DNA of 64,000 nucleotides from Pleodorina starrii (taxonomy: Eukaryota; Chlorophyta; Chlorophyceae; Chlamydomonadales; Volvocaceae): positions 434,001 through 498,000 of the forward strand of contig BRXU01000007.1 in the NCBI GenBank assembly GCA_030267565.1, given 5' to 3'. This document shows positions 24,106-36,600 of this stretch, one piece after another (the first letter of the stretch is position 1; every line of letters starts with the position of its first letter). The notes below the pieces were generated by a model. That model saw only the letters and a program-made list of their open reading frames with translations, was not told where the DNA came from and made no database searches. The translations under genes and the position numbers were made by a program.

Positions 24106-27100
24106 TCACCGGCGGCGCTGTCCTTTGACGCGCCTGTGCCGAGATGTAGGCTTAACCCGGGGAGGCGGTGCCTGGGTGCGCTTAGTGAGGAAGGCATCGA
24201 CCTCCTCGGCAACCAAGGAATCCCTTCGAAGGGACTCTTCAGGCTCCCAAGTGTTATGTTCGGGACCAAATCCGGCCCATTTTACAAGAAATTCGCGGCG
24301 TGTTTTACGCCCGATTTTGCGTTCCCGTACGTCGATGATACTGTCCACGCTCCAGTACTCCTCGCCTTCCAGTACAAAGGCGGGCGGCGGTTGATAAGTG
24401 CCGTCACCTTTGTAAGGCTTTAGGAGCGAAACGTGGAAGACTGGATGAATTTTGTATCCCGCTGGCAAGTCAAGTTTGTAGGCCACCGAACCTACGCGCG
24501 CCAGGATTTTGAAGGGCCCAATGTATTTGGGCAGCAACTTCTTTGCGCCAGGGGACTTCAACGTAATGTTGGATGTAGAGAGCAACACGTTTTCTCCAAT
24601 GTCAAACGAGATATCCTCTCGTTTGCGGTTATAGGCAGTGCGTTGGCGATCCTGAGCCGCTTTCAGGTGCCTGCGGGCCGCAGCGATGCGTTCCCGCATA
24701 ATGGAAGCAAACTCTTTGGCCGATGGGACTTTGCCATTCTCCAATTCGATGTCAACATCCGCGGGAACCCGAGGTTGGTGACCCGAATTGAGCATGAACG
24801 GCGTTGTATTGGTACTGCTCTGCTTCGAGTTATTGATTGCAAACTCGATTAAGGGCAGATGTTTGTCCCAATCATCCTGCGTCGGATTGACGTAGTGCCG
24901 AAGGGTTTCTTCCAAGAGCCGGTTCATGCGCTCCGTCTGACCGTCCGTTTGCGGATGGTAAGCGGTGCTCATGCGTAGTTTGGTGCGAAGGCTCTTAAAC
25001 AGCTCCTGCCAAAAATGACCGGTGAATTGAGTTCCACGGTCAGACACCAGGGACCTGGACAGCCCATGATGCTTGAAAACGTGTTCGAGGTATAGCCACG
25101 CTATCTCCTCAGCACTGACGTCGGTGTGAGTGGCAGCAAAGTGCACCATTTTGCTGAGCCGATCCACAAACACAAGTACGGCGTCGTGGCCCTTAGCGGT
25201 TTTCGGTAGCTGCGTGATCAAATCGAGTGACACGCTCTCCCAATTTGTCTCCGGTATTGGGAGGGGCTGTAGCTTTCCATACGGCTTATGGTTGGAAGGC
25301 TTGTTGCGCTGGCATTCGGGGCATCTTCCGACATACTCGGCCACGTCTGCGTCCAGAGTGGGCCACCAGTACGAGCGGGAAATAACTTCCTTTGTGCGGC
25401 TTATTCCTCTATGCCCAGATGTGATACTGTCATGGTATTCAGCCATGATCAGATCGCGCAACCCGTCAGCGTCGGGGATCACCACCCGTTGGCCTTTTTG
25501 CCAGAGGCCTCGCGACGTGTTATAGTACAGCCCAGCTATCCGTAATGGGTCAGCAAAGGATGGGTCCTTGTGGTACCCTCGCTGGATCCGCGTCAAGAGA
25601 TCAGCGACGATGCTTGACCGTGTGAGCGCAGCTGCCACCGTAGGCTCGTGTACCCTGCTAATAGGGTCGGCCACGTTAATTCTGCCCGGACGATATTCCC
25701 ATTCGAACTTGAAACGAGAAAGGTATTCCATCCAGCGCGCTTGGCGGCGCGAAAGCAAATTATTGCTTTTCTGGTCTTGCAGATATACCAGGGGTTGGTG
25801 ATCGGTGACTAAAGTGACGTGCTGTGCCCCGTCAAGATAGCACCTCCATTCGGTTAACGCATGGATAACCCCAAGGCATTCCTGGTCGGTGGTTGTGTAG
25901 TTTATCTCCGCAGGAGTAAACTTCTGGCTTGTGTAAGCCACCGGCCGACCGTCCTGCAAGAGGATGGCACCCGTCCCGAATACGGACGCGTCGGACCAAA
26001 CCTCAAAAGGTTTGTCCAGTTCTGGCAGAACTAACACCGGTGCGTTCGTAAGTGCGTGCTTCACGCCATTAAACGCGGATTGGCATTCCGGTGTCCAATC
26101 CCAAGGTACTTGAGCACCCGTCAATGACGTGAGTGGGGCAACGAGCGATGAATAACCCTGTATAAATCGCCTAAAATAATTCGCTAATCCCAGGAATGAC
26201 CTGAGACGCGAAACGTTTGTGGGAGTGGCCCAGTCCTGTACCACTTTTACTTTAGACGGGTCGACCTTAAGGCCGTCCCTGCCCACGATGTGCCCCAAAA
26301 ACTTCAATTCCGCTTTATTGAAGTCACACTTAGGCAATTTTGCCCTGAACTTGTGCTCACGTAACAGCTCAAGTACAATACGGAGGTGCCGTACATGTTC
26401 TTGTGCCGTTTTAGAAAAAATAAGTATATCGTCCAAATACACGAGAACAAATCGACCAATGTGCTCCCGAAAAATCGTTGCCATGGTGGATTGGAACGTT
26501 GCGGGCGCATTAGTCAGGCCGAAACAAAGGACCTTGAACTGAAACTGTCCCTCAGGCGTGAGGAAGCTCGTTTTAGGTCTGTCCTCAGGTGTAATGCGGA
26601 TTTGGTAGTAACCCTGTTGCAAGTCAAGGCTTGAAAAGACTTTTGCGCCTTGCAACTGGTCGAAGAGGTCGGTTATGGACGGCATTGGGTATCTCCGCTT
26701 GACGGTGATTTTGTTTAATGCTCTATAATCCAAACACATTCGAAGGGTCTTGTCCTGTTTTTCGACAAACAGAACAGGCGCACCGAATGGGGAGGTGCTC
26801 GGTTCGATGAACCCTTTAGCAAGCAAATCCGCTACTTGCTTTTTGACCTCTTCCCGCTCAGCCTGAGTTAAGCGGTACATACGTTTTGCGGGAGGCTGAG
26901 CGCCTTCTACCAAGGGAATAGTGTGACCTATTCCCGGACGCTCCGGTGGAGGCTCGTTCAGCTCCGCGAAGACATCTGAAAATTCGGATTTCAGTGCTTC
27001 TATTTCCGACTGCGGTACCAGGTCGATGGGCGCAGGAGCATCAGTTGACGTAGCAGCCCCAACCGTCGCGGATTCGCAACGAGTAGGGTCCGCGGGCTCA

Positions 27101-27180
27101 ACGCTATCTTCGCGTACTAGCATTAGGTACGATCGCGCACCCCGCGTAAGCAGCTTTGCAGCTTGCTTGGCGCTCCACAA
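24106..27180 (-). pseudogene. pol: Gypsy pol of copy 1: RT, RNase H, integrase, chromodomain
   Basis: A 1024-codon open frame. RT occupies roughly residues 100-300 with FSSLDLQQGYYQI and the YLDD catalytic box. RNase H follows (SDASVFGTGAIL; TDQECLGV; VTDHQPL). Integrase has the HHCC finger (HRG...CPECQRNK) and D, D, E residues in SLDLITQLP, SDRGTQFTG and DGQTERMNR. A chromodomain lies near the C-terminus (VDSIIDVRE...FLVKWAGFG...NTWEPEESL), placing it among chromoviruses. The protease and gag-proximal part are missing: upstream sequence jumps at about 27183 into an inverted gag segment. The catalytic core is intact but the copy cannot be autonomous. Copy 2 shows the missing part. Confidence 0.92.
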
Positions 27181-27193
27181 ACATGGCGCTCAG

Positions 27194-28477
27194 AAATGCA
27201 AGCGCGCGACGCGTATGGCGGACTTTCATTAAAAAGTTTGCAGACATGAAAGACATTCAATTGCCTGCTAACTTCACTTCGCTGCCTGCCGCTGATCTCG
27301 TTGCGTTTGCGCAGAGCATCAACATGGACCCTGCGGCGCCGGCGGCGGCCCTTGCGGCTGCCTTAAACAGCCAGGAGCAGTTCGGACAGGCCATGCAGCT
27401 CCAGCAGCAACAGCAGCAGCAGGCCCTCGCTGCCGGGCAGGACGGCCGCAACGTCGCCCCGGCTCTCGATGCCGCGGCAACCGCGGCCGGCCAGCCGGCC
27501 GCACCCGGTCAACCGGGTGTGGAGGCACAACAAGGCCTTTCTCAGCAGGCGCTGGCGCAGGTGCACCAGGTGTGCACCAACGTGTTTCAACACGCCATGG
27601 GCCAGATTGTGACGCTCATGGACGCGCGCTTTGCCGAGTTCAAGGCGAGCAACGCTAATGGCAACCAGGCAGCGGCCGCAGCTGCAGCGGCGGGCATGGC
27701 CGCAGCGGCGGCGGCTGACGCCATGGAAGCCGATGGCGCAGGCGCAGATGGCCCCTCCTCGGACACCAGCTCTGAGGAGAGCGACAGCAGCGACGACGAT
27801 GACGCGGGATGTGCTCCGCAAGGATGTGCTTGCGGGTGGACTTGATGATGCGGCCCGCCGGCGACGCGTCATCGTCGTCGCTGCTGTCGCTCTCCTCAGA
27901 GCTGGTGTCCGAGGAGGGGCCATCTGCGCCTGCGCCATCGGCTTCCATGGCGTCAGCCGCCGCCGCTGCGGCCATGCCCGCCGCTGCAGCTGCGGCCGCT
28001 GCCTGGTTGCCATTAGCGTTGCTCGCCTTGAACTCGGCAAAGCGCGCGTCCATGAGCGTCACAATCTGGCCCATGGCGTGTTGAAACACGTTGGTGCACA
28101 CCTGGTGCACCTGCGCCAGCGCCTGCTGAGAAAGGCCTTGTTGTGCCTCCACACCCGGTTGACCGGGTGCGGCCGGCTGGCCGGCCGCGGTTGCCGCGGC
28201 ATCGAGAGCCGGGGCGACGTTGCGGCCGTCCTGCCCGGCAGCGAGGGCCTGCTGCTGCTGTTGCTGCTGGAGCTGCATGGCCTGTCCGAACTGCTCCTGG
28301 CTGTTTAAGGCAGCCGCAAGGGCCGCCGCCGGCGCCGCAGGGTCCATGTTGATGCTCTGCGCAAACGCAACGAGATCAGCGGCAGGCAGCGAAGTGAAGT
28401 TAGCAGGCAATTGAATGTCTTTCATGTCTGCAAACTTTTTAATGAAAGTCCGCCATACGCGTCGCGCGCTTGCATTT
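27194..28477. repeat. Large palindrome made of gag sequence, 613-bp arms
   Basis: Arms 27194-27806 and 27865-28477 are inverted copies of the same gag segment, separated by a 58-bp spacer (27807-27864). The right arm is in the element's orientation; the left is flipped. A 16-base filler (CACAAACATGGCGCTC) that repeats neighbouring bases sits at the join to pol near 27185, as often left by error-prone end joining or template switching. Confidence 0.88.
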
Positions 28478-28734
28478 GCGATGGTAGCGGCGACTTGCGG
28501 CGGAAGAGTTTGTGGCTGAATGCCGGCCTCAGGCATAGATCCTTTGGCCTTAGTTGCTCCTTGAGGAGACGAATTAGTACCCGTAACCGCGACTGGAGTC
28601 GCTCCGGGGAGAGGATTGGTGTGATCGGCCGCAGCCGGCTCACGACCTGATACGACTGGAGTCGCATCATCCTCAGGAATATTAAAGGAAGGTTGTTTAG
28701 GAACAGCCTTGGTCTTGTCCTTCTTCTTGGCCAT
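27820..28734 (-). pseudogene. gag: Gag N-terminal part of copy 1
   Basis: Starts MAKKKDKTKAVPKQPSF as in the complete gag at 39640 and continues with the Gln-rich, Ala-rich and acidic Ser/Asp segments for about 305 residues. It then breaks (after KSTRKHILAE) at the palindrome junction. The retrotransposon gag domain and zinc finger are lost. Confidence 0.85.
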
Positions 28735-28752
28735 TCTTGGTCGGCGAAGGCG

Positions 28753-28770
28753 ACCTAGAACTCGATGCCA
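28753..28770 (-). other. Primer-binding site of copy 1, LTR missing
   Basis: Minus-strand TGGCATCGAGTTC identical to the PBS of copy 2. Only five bases of the expected 5' LTR (TGTAA at 28773-28777) remain before the sequence switches to a pol fragment, so this copy's 5' LTR was deleted. Confidence 0.7.
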
Positions 28771-28788
28771 ATTGTAAATTGTGCCGAA

Positions 28789-28867
28789 GTGCCGTCACCT
28801 TTGTAAGGCTTTAGGAGCGAAACGTGGAAGACTGGATGAATTTTGTATCCCGCTGGCAAGTCAAGTT
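28789..28867 (-). pseudogene. pol: Pol C-terminal scrap of copy 2
   Basis: Encodes LDLPAGYKIHPVFHVSLLKP, the stretch that follows the integrase, and continues the pol frame broken by the inverted-repeat element. Everything 3' of it (chromodomain, PPT, 3' LTR of copy 2) is gone, and it abuts the PBS region of copy 1. One deletion thus removed the end of copy 2 and the 5' LTR of copy 1. Confidence 0.8.
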
Positions 28868-29429
28868 GAAGGCGCCTGGCTCCGCTTAGCGTACGAAGTC
28901 GTTGCCTGGATCCGCGGACGCTGAAACTTCGCCTGCACAGCAAACCAATTATGGCCATATCATCCTATGTGCTAGCTGAACACGAAAGTGCCCGGGATCC
29001 TGCCCGCGGTCGAGGTTGGTGGCAATTGCCGAGGTGACCGCCCAAGCCTCACTTCCTTGAAGTAACTCTTCTGGGTAACAACCCTGACAGTACGTAGATA
29101 CCATTAAAACTGAAATGGCCACAAGCTGAGGCCCCGGAATCTTAGGAGGTCGAAGACGAGGGCATTAGAAGCTATGTACATGTCTGTAGAGCCGCTGAAC
29201 AGTGGCCTTTACTTCAATAATAATGAATAAGTGAATTAATAGCAACAGCTGTAGACGGGGCCTGATCCTGAAGGGCGCCGGTGTAATACACATCCTCAAC
29301 ACGAAACGAAGGACCCAGTCATCAAAAGGTTTACAAAATCGTCCAGGATAAACGTTCAGGTCGCCAGTCGCAAGTGGCGCTGCAGCAGCCCCGGAAAACT
29401 GGGCATCGCAATGAAAGTCGCGGCTATTG

Positions 29430-29625
29430 GCGGCGGCGGCAGCGCCGTTGCTGAGGCGCCCGGGCGGGGTCTCGGCTGTCCCCGGCAGCAGCAGCGGTGT
29501 CGCGGCGGACGGCGGCGGCGGCAGCGCCGTTGCTGAGGCGCCCGGGCGGGGTCTCGGCGGTGCCGGAAGCAGCAGCGGCGTCGCGGCTGTTGGCGGCGCC
29601 GGCAGCGCCGGTGCTGAGGCGGTAT
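29430..29625. repeat. 81-bp tandem repeats, left arm of copy A
   Basis: Two GC-rich units containing GGCGCCCGGGCGGGGTCTCGG and GCAGCAGCAGCGG. 81 bp is 27 codons, so the array is open in several frames and yields artificial Ala/Gly- or Arg-rich frames; it is not considered coding. Confidence 0.85.
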
Positions 29626-29677
29626 GGTCAATACAGTCACACCAGGGCTGTCGGGTGATGGGGAGCCAACAGCGGGG

Positions 29678-29782
29678 AGGGACGGGTAGACATTAGAGCA
29701 CGGGCGCCTAATGCGTGACTCATACACGGGGCGCTCGGCGGTACTCCCCCGGGAGTATGCAGGTTCAATTCCTGCCGTCCTG
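29678..29782 (+). other. tRNA-like segment in left arm of copy A
   Basis: Shows a perfect T-arm (GCAGG, loop TTCAATT, CCTGC), which includes a Pol III B-box-like core, a long variable arm (TACTCC...GGAGTA), an anticodon-type stem CGTG/CACG around ACTCATA, and an acceptor-like pairing of AGGGACG with CGTCCTG (six of seven). The D-arm is poor, so this is a tRNA-derived relic rather than a functional tRNA. Confidence 0.5.
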
Positions 29783-30358
29783 TTGCTATCGTTATCCCCA
29801 GATACGGCGGCGTGCCTGCGGGCGGCGGCGCGCCCTTCGGTTCCTCAGCTGGCGGTTGCGCCGTCGCGGCGGTGTGGGGTACCGCCACGGAGGACACCGG
29901 AAAGGCCGCCACCGTTCCGCGTCGCTTCGTTGACGTCCGGACCCTGGTCAGAGGCCAACGTGTTGGGAGAGGTGCGTGAGGCTTTCCGGCAGCGGCAGCG
30001 ACCTGACGCGCCAGCCGACATGGGCACATTAGTGGAGCGCATTTAGGCGAACCCTGGCAGGGGCCGGTCGGAGCAGCGGATTTGCCTGCAGTACGCCACG
30101 AGTGGGGCCTGCACCCGGGGGCCCCGAAGGTGCAAGTTTGCCCACCCCGTGCCGGGGCTGCTGGGGCACATGCTGGCGGGCCTGCCACCGGGTTGAGAGG
30201 GTGCGTAGGGGTCATTGGCAGGCCGAGAGCGGTGGGAAAGCAGGCAGGCAGGGAAAGGGGACGGGTCGAGAGGTCGCGCACTTTGGGCGGGTGGCGTCTG
30301 ATGGCTCGCACGCCACCGGGGTGCCCGTGGACAGGCATCTGAGACGGAGACGGAGGGG

Positions 30359-30901
30359 ATGCTTGAAGGGGCGGGGGACGCGGGATCGGCCGAGCTGGGG
30401 CCGGGGACGGAGCCGAGGGCGGTTGGACGCATGTGGTACCCGGGATTAGATCAGCCACCGTTGGACGCGGCATGGGACCCGGACCCAGCAGTTGACGGCG
30501 CTTGGAGCGCGGAAGGAGACATTACGGATTTGCCGCAAGACCCGCTACTCCCAGTACGCCCGCGCCAGTTGAACCGCCCTGTAATAAACCCAGCTCCCGG
30601 CCCCGCGCCCCAGCCCCTGGCGTACGGCGGCACCTCACTGCCGTTCGACCAGATGCGCGAAACAGTAGGCCAGCTGCGCGCGCCGCGCCCGCCTGACCAC
30701 GTTGATCTCCAGGCAACGTAATAAGAGTTTACAGCGTACGCCCGACAAGGGCTCCCCGACCCCGACCATTTCCAGTCGGGTCTCCTCCAGCAGCGGGCCC
30801 CGGCACTCGCGGAATACTTCCGGCTCACCCAGCGGAATCGGCAGCAGACGGGGATTGACGCGTGGGATGACGCAAACCAACGAACGGGCAGTACGGTATA
30901 A
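30359..30901 (+). pseudogene. Unknown element-encoded frame with internal stops, copy A
   Basis: A 181-codon frame starting MLEGAGDAGSAELG and ending at TAA 30899-30901, broken by two consecutive TAA codons at 30719-30724. The same frame in copy B (57601-58143) has one TAA at that place. Sequence on both sides of the stop stays protein-like and conserved between copies (e.g. FTAYARQGLPDP, APALAEYFRLTQ). No family is recognised. Confidence 0.5.
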
Positions 30902-32504
30902 GTGCGCCCCATTTTTTATATATGCCGCGAAAGGAAACCGAAGATAAAGCGAACCGGGAGCCAATATCGCCCCCAAGTGCGCCCCTCGCCTTGCTTTATC
31001 TCTTCAGAGCAGCTCGAGGGCGTGTCACGCAGTCGCAGTCGCAGGGGACGTGACCAAGCGAGGCGGTGACACGTTACAACACGACACGAGGGTCACTCAG
31101 CTGCCGGTACCCCCATAACTCCAGTCAGCCGCCGCACGCATTGTGCGGAAACCCAAACCTGGACCCCAGCCAAGCTTGAACCCAGACCTCCAGACTTACA
31201 GCTCCGGTCCTGCAACGTAGCCATGACGCGCGCGCCGCACCGCGTCACGTGAGGCAATCCGTTCGCGGACGGACCCATCCCACACGGCGCTCCCCATCAG
31301 CACCACAACACCGGCGAAGCCATCACCCCAACCCAACCCATCACACACACCATTCGCCCGACCCTTGCTGCGGCGTCCCATGACTCCGACTCCGGCCCGG
31401 ATCCTGGACCTGATCCTTGGGGGGCCTGGTTCCCGGCACCCAACCGCACAGGGCCTCAGCAGCACCCGCAACGCCCACCAGCCCGCCGAGGACTCGACCA
31501 GCGGCACTGCCCACCACCGACGTACGCCCCTTCTCGCTCTTAAGCCCTTCGGGAACCAGTCTCCCCTTGGCTGCCCACCACACCCCTGCCGCATCGACGG
31601 GTGCGGAACAGGGCCCACCCGTCCAGACCTTCCCCGAACCGAGCCGCTCGTCCGGACGTCAACGAAGCGACGCGGAACGGTGGCGGCCTTTCCGGTGTCC
31701 TCCGTGGCGGTACCCCACACCGCCGCGACGGCGCAACCGCTAGCTGAGGAACGGACCGACCCTGGCTGCGGGGCTCAGGCATGCGCCCCAGTCGCCCATG
31801 CCGCTGACGGCCGGTCGGCGCTTATTGCTCCTGTCCTGTCCTGACTAATCTCCCACTCACCGGGCGCATAACCCGCCACCCAAGTTCACACGAGCGCCGC
31901 GCGCTGCCCCGCCCTTGCCCCGCCCCGCCGAGGGGCAACAACCAAACGGCGGAGCAATCGCCGTTGCACCTGCACCCAGTGCCTGCTCCTGGGCCGCGCG
32001 GCCGGTTCCCAACCCATACCCGCTGGGCCACCCCAACCCCGACCCCGGCACATGGCACCAGTGCGGTGCCGCAGCCGCCCGGTTGGGGTTCCGGCCGGCC
32101 GGCCGGCTGGAAGGGCACTACAGGGGCAGCACACCGGCGGGGGGCAGCGGGCGCCGACTCGCGCCGCCGCCGCCGCGGGTGCAGCATGTGGGGAGGGGCG
32201 GGGCGGGGCAGCACTACAGCAAGTGGGGCGGCGCTTGCAACCCCCGCCACGCCCCAAGGCAGACTGGAGAGCGCGGCGCAACAGCACCTCCACCTCATCC
32301 GGTCTGACAGCTGCGGCCCGACTGCACGCGGGGCCGCGGCCTGGGGGCCCTCGCGCGTGCGGCCCCCCGCCCTGCGACGGCCCCTGCCGCCCGCCTCGAT
32401 GCTGTGGCTCCAAGCGCTGGGGTTCCAGCCGCTGCCGGGGTACCCGCCGTAGGGCGCGCCGCCGCCCGCAGGCACGCCGCCGTATATGGGAATAACGATA
32501 GCAA

Positions 32505-32609
32505 CAGGACGGCAGGAATTGAACCTGCATACTCCCGGGGGAGTACCGCCGAGCGCCCCGTGTATGAGTCACGCATTAGGCGCCCGTGCTCTAATGTCTA
32601 CCCGTCCCT
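32505..32609 (-). other. tRNA-like segment in right arm of copy A
   Basis: Inverted counterpart of 29678-29782 with the same T-arm, variable arm and acceptor-like pairing. Confidence 0.5.
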
Positions 32610-32664
32610 CCCCGCTGTTGGTTCCCCATCACCCGACAGCCCTGGTTTGACTGTATTGACCATA

Positions 32665-33110
32665 CCGCCTCAGCACCGGCGTTGCCGGCGCCGCCAACAG
32701 CCGCGACGCCGCTGCTGCTGCCGGCACCGCCGAGACCCCGCCCGGGCGCCTGAGCACCGGCGCTGCCGGCGCCGCCAATAGCCGCGACGCCGCTGCTGCT
32801 GCCGGCACCGCCGAGACCCCGCCCGGGCGCCTGAGCACCGGCGCTGCCGGCGCCGCCAATAGCCGCGACGCCGCTGCTAGTGCCGGCACCGCCGAGACCC
32901 CGCCCGGGCGCCTGAGCACCGGCGCTGCCGGCGCCGCCAACAGCCGCGACGCCGCTGCTGCTTCCGGCACCGCCGAGACCCCGCCCGGGCGCCTCAGCAA
33001 CGGCGCTGCCGCCGCCGCCGTCCGCCGCGACACCGCTGCTGCTGCCGGGGACAGCCGAGACCCCGCCCGGGCGCCTCAGCAACGGCGCTGCCGCCGCCGC
33101 CAATAGCCGC
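32665..33110. repeat. 81-bp tandem repeats, right arm of copy A (five units)
   Basis: Five units of the same 81-bp GC-rich repeat as in the left arm but inverted, with small differences (one unit has CTGCTAGTGCC instead of CTGCTGCTGCC). Confidence 0.85.
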
Positions 33111-33673
33111 GACTTTCATTGCGATGCCCAGTTTTCCGGGGCTGCTGCAGCGCCACTTGCGACTGGCGACCTGAACGTTTATCCTGGACGATTTTGTAAA
33201 CCTTTTGATGACTGGGTCCTTCGTTTCGTGTTGAGGATGTGTATTACACCGGCGCCCTTCAGGATCAGGCCCCGTCTACAGCTGTTGCTATTAATTCACT
33301 TATTCATTATTATTGAAGTAAAGGCCACTGTTCAGCGGCTCTACAGACATGTACATAGCTTCTAATGCCCTCGTCTTCGACCTCCTAAGATTCCGGGGCC
33401 TCAGCTTGTGGCCATTTCAGTTTTAATGGTATCTACGTACTGTCAGGGTTGTTACCCAGAAGAGTTACTTCAAGGAAGTGAGGCTTGGGCGGTCACCTCG
33501 GCAATTGCCACCAACCTCGACCGCGGGCAGGATCCCGGGCACTTTCGTGTTCAGCTAGCACATAGGATGATATGGCCATAATTGGTTTGCTGTGCAGGCG
33601 AAGTTTCAGCGTCCGCGGATCCAGGCAACGACTTCGTACGCTAAGCGGAGCCAGGCGCCTTCAACGGACTTGC

Positions 33674-36600
33674 GTAGGCCACCGAACCTACGCGCGCCAG
33701 GATTTTGAAGGGCCCAATGTATTTGGGCAGCAACTTCTTTGCGCCAGGGGACTTCAACGTAATGTTGGATGTAGAGAGCAACACGTTTTCTCCAATGTCA
33801 AACGAGATATCCTCTCGTTTGCGGTTATAGGCAGTGCGTTGGCGATCCTGAGCCGCTTTCAGGTGCCTGCGGGCCGCAGCGATGCGTTCCCGCATAATGG
33901 AAGCAAACTCTTTGGCCGATGGGACTTTGCCATTCTCCAATTCGATGTCAACATCCGCGGGAACCCGAGGTTGGTGACCCGAATTGAGCATGAACGGCGT
34001 TGTATTGGTACTGCTCTGCTTCGAGTTATTGATTGCAAACTCGATTAAGGGCAGATGTTTGTCCCAATCATCCTGCGTCGGATTGACGTAGTGCCGAAGG
34101 GTTTCTTCCAAGAGCCGGTTCATGCGCTCCGTCTGACCGTCCGTTTGCGGATGGTAAGCGGTGCTCATGCGTAGTTTGGTGCGAAGGCTCTTAAACAGCT
34201 CCTGCCAAAAATGACCGGTGAATTGAGTTCCACGGTCAGACACCAGGGACCTGGACAGCCCATGATGCTTGAAAACGTGTTCGAGGTATAGCCACGCTAT
34301 CTCCTCAGCACTGACGTCGGTGTGAGTGGCAGCAAAGTGCACCATTTTGCTGAGCCGATCCACAAACACAAGTACGGCGTCGTGGCCCTTAGCGGTTTTC
34401 GGTAGCTGCGTGATCAAATCGAGTGACACGCTCTCCCAATTTGTCTCCGGTATTGGGAGGGGCTGTAGCTTTCCATACGGCTTATGGTTGGAAGGCTTGT
34501 TGCGCTGGCATTCGGGGCATCTTCCGACATACTCGGCCACGTCTGCGTCCAGAGTGGGCCACCAGTACGAGCGGGAAATAACTTCCTTTGTGCGGCTTAT
34601 TCCTCTATGCCCAGATGTGATACTGTCATGGTATTCAGCCATGATCAGATCGCGCAACCCGTCAGCGTCGGGGATCACCACCCGTTGGCCTTTTTGCCAG
34701 AGGCCTCGCGACGTGTTATAGTACAGCCCAGCTATCCGTAATGGGTCAGCAAAGGATGGGTCCTTGTGGTACCCTCGCTGGATCCGCGTCAAGAGATCAG
34801 CGACGATGCTTGACCGTGTGAGCGCAGCTGCCACCGTAGGCTCGTGTACCCTGCTAATAGGGTCGGCCACGTTAATTCTGCCCGGACGATATTCCCATTC
34901 GAACTTGAAACGAGAAAGGTATTCCATCCAGCGCGCTTGGCGGCGCGAAAGCAAATTATTGCTTTTCTGGTCTTGCAGATATACCAGGGGTTGGTGATCG
35001 GTGACTAAAGTGACGTGCTGTGCCCCGTCAAGATAGCACCTCCATTCGGTTAACGCATGGATAACCCCAAGGCATTCCTGGTCGGTGGTTGTGTAGTTTA
35101 TCTCCGCAGGAGTAAACTTCTGGCTTGTGTAAGCCACCGGCCGACCGTCCTGCAAGAGGATGGCACCCGTCCCGAATACGGACGCGTCGGACCAAACCTC
35201 AAAAGGTTTGTCCAGTTCTGGCAGAACTAACACCGGTGCGTTCGTAAGTGCGTGCTTCACGCCATTAAACGCGGATTGGCATTCCGGTGTCCAATCCCAA
35301 GGTACTTGAGCACCCGTCAATGACGTGAGTGGGGCAACGAGCGATGAATAACCCTGTATAAATCGCCTAAAATAATTCGCTAATCCCAGGAATGACCTGA
35401 GACGCGAAACGTTTGTGGGAGTGGCCCAGTCCTGTACCACTTTTACTTTAGACGGGTCGACCTTAAGGCCGTCCCTGCCCACGATGTGCCCCAAAAACTT
35501 CAATTCCGCTTTATTGAAGTCGCACTTAGGCAATTTTGCCCTGAACTTGTGCTCACGTAACAGCTCAAGTACAATACGGAGGTGCCGTACATGTTCTTGT
35601 GCCGTTTTAGAAAAAATAAGTATATCGTCCAAATACACGAGAACAAATCGACCAATGTGCTCCCGAAAAATCGTTGCCATGGTGGATTGGAACGTTGCGG
35701 GCGCATTAGTCAGGCCGAAACAAAGGACCTTGAACTGAAACTGTCCCTCAGGCGTGAGGAAGCTCGTTTTAGGTCTGTCCTCAGGTGTAATGCGGATTTG
35801 GTAGTAACCCTGTTGCAAGTCAAGGCTTGAAAAGACTTTTGCGCCTTGCAACTGGTCGAAGAGGTCGGTTATGGACGGCATTGGGTATCTCCGCTTGACG
35901 GTGATTTTGTTTAATGCTCTATAATCCAAACACATTCGAAGGGTCTTGTCCTGTTTTTCGACAAACAGAACAGGCGCACCGAATGGGGAGGTGCTCGGTT
36001 CGATGAACCCTTTAGCAAGCAAATCCGCTACTTGCTTTTTGACCTCTTCCCGCTCAGCCTGAGTTAAGCGGTACATACGTTTTGCGGGAGGCTGAGCGCC
36101 TTCTACCAAGGGAATAGTGTGACCTATTCCCGGACGCTCCGGTGGAGGCTCGTTCAGCTCCGCGAAGACATCTGAAAATTCGGATTTCAGTGCTTCTATT
36201 TCCGACTGCGGTACCAGGTCGATGGGCGCAGGAGCATCAGTTGACGTAGCAGCCCCAACCGTCGCGGATTCGCAACGAGTAGGGTCCGCGGGCTCAACGC
36301 TATCTTCGCGTACTAGCATTAGGTACGATCGCGCACCCCGCGTAAGCAGCTTTGCAGCTTGCTTGGCGCTCAGAAGCGGAACCGACGTCGCTTGGTGCAA
36401 CCGCGCGCACACGTAGTTCATGACCGCGATTGGGTCAGGTTCGGTGTCAGCCGACCTGTGTACGTAAGTCGGGTGCAGTGTAAGGCTCTTCCCCCCCCTT
36501 TGGAGGGTGAGCGAATCACTGTCCCAGCTCATAACGGCCTTGAGCCGCTTGAGCCAATCTGTCCCAAGCAAAATGTCCGTGCCGGGCATGCCGCCTGGCA

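Larger units (their letters stand above)
28868..33672. mobile_element. Inverted-repeat (foldback-like) element, copy A, inside pol
   Basis: Both ends carry the same sequence in opposite orientation (GGCGCCTGGCTCCGCTTAGC inward), over about 1 kb per arm. Each arm has a unique outer part of about 0.5 kb, then 81-bp tandem repeats (2 on the left, 5 on the right), then a tRNA-like segment and a further shared stretch (29840-29942 versus 31655-31760). The right arm has about 0.7 kb (31765-32450) absent from the left. It interrupts the pol reading frame of copy 2. The extreme left end lacks the CCG of the CAAGTCCGTT terminus and no clean target duplication is left. Long inverted arms built of tandem repeats recall foldback elements; no transposase is recognised, so it is probably non-autonomous. 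Confidence 0.85.

Noticed and set aside
27631..28308. Plus-strand frames through the gag palindrome
   Set aside because: They arise from the inverted copy of gag and from its antisense strand; no independent gene.
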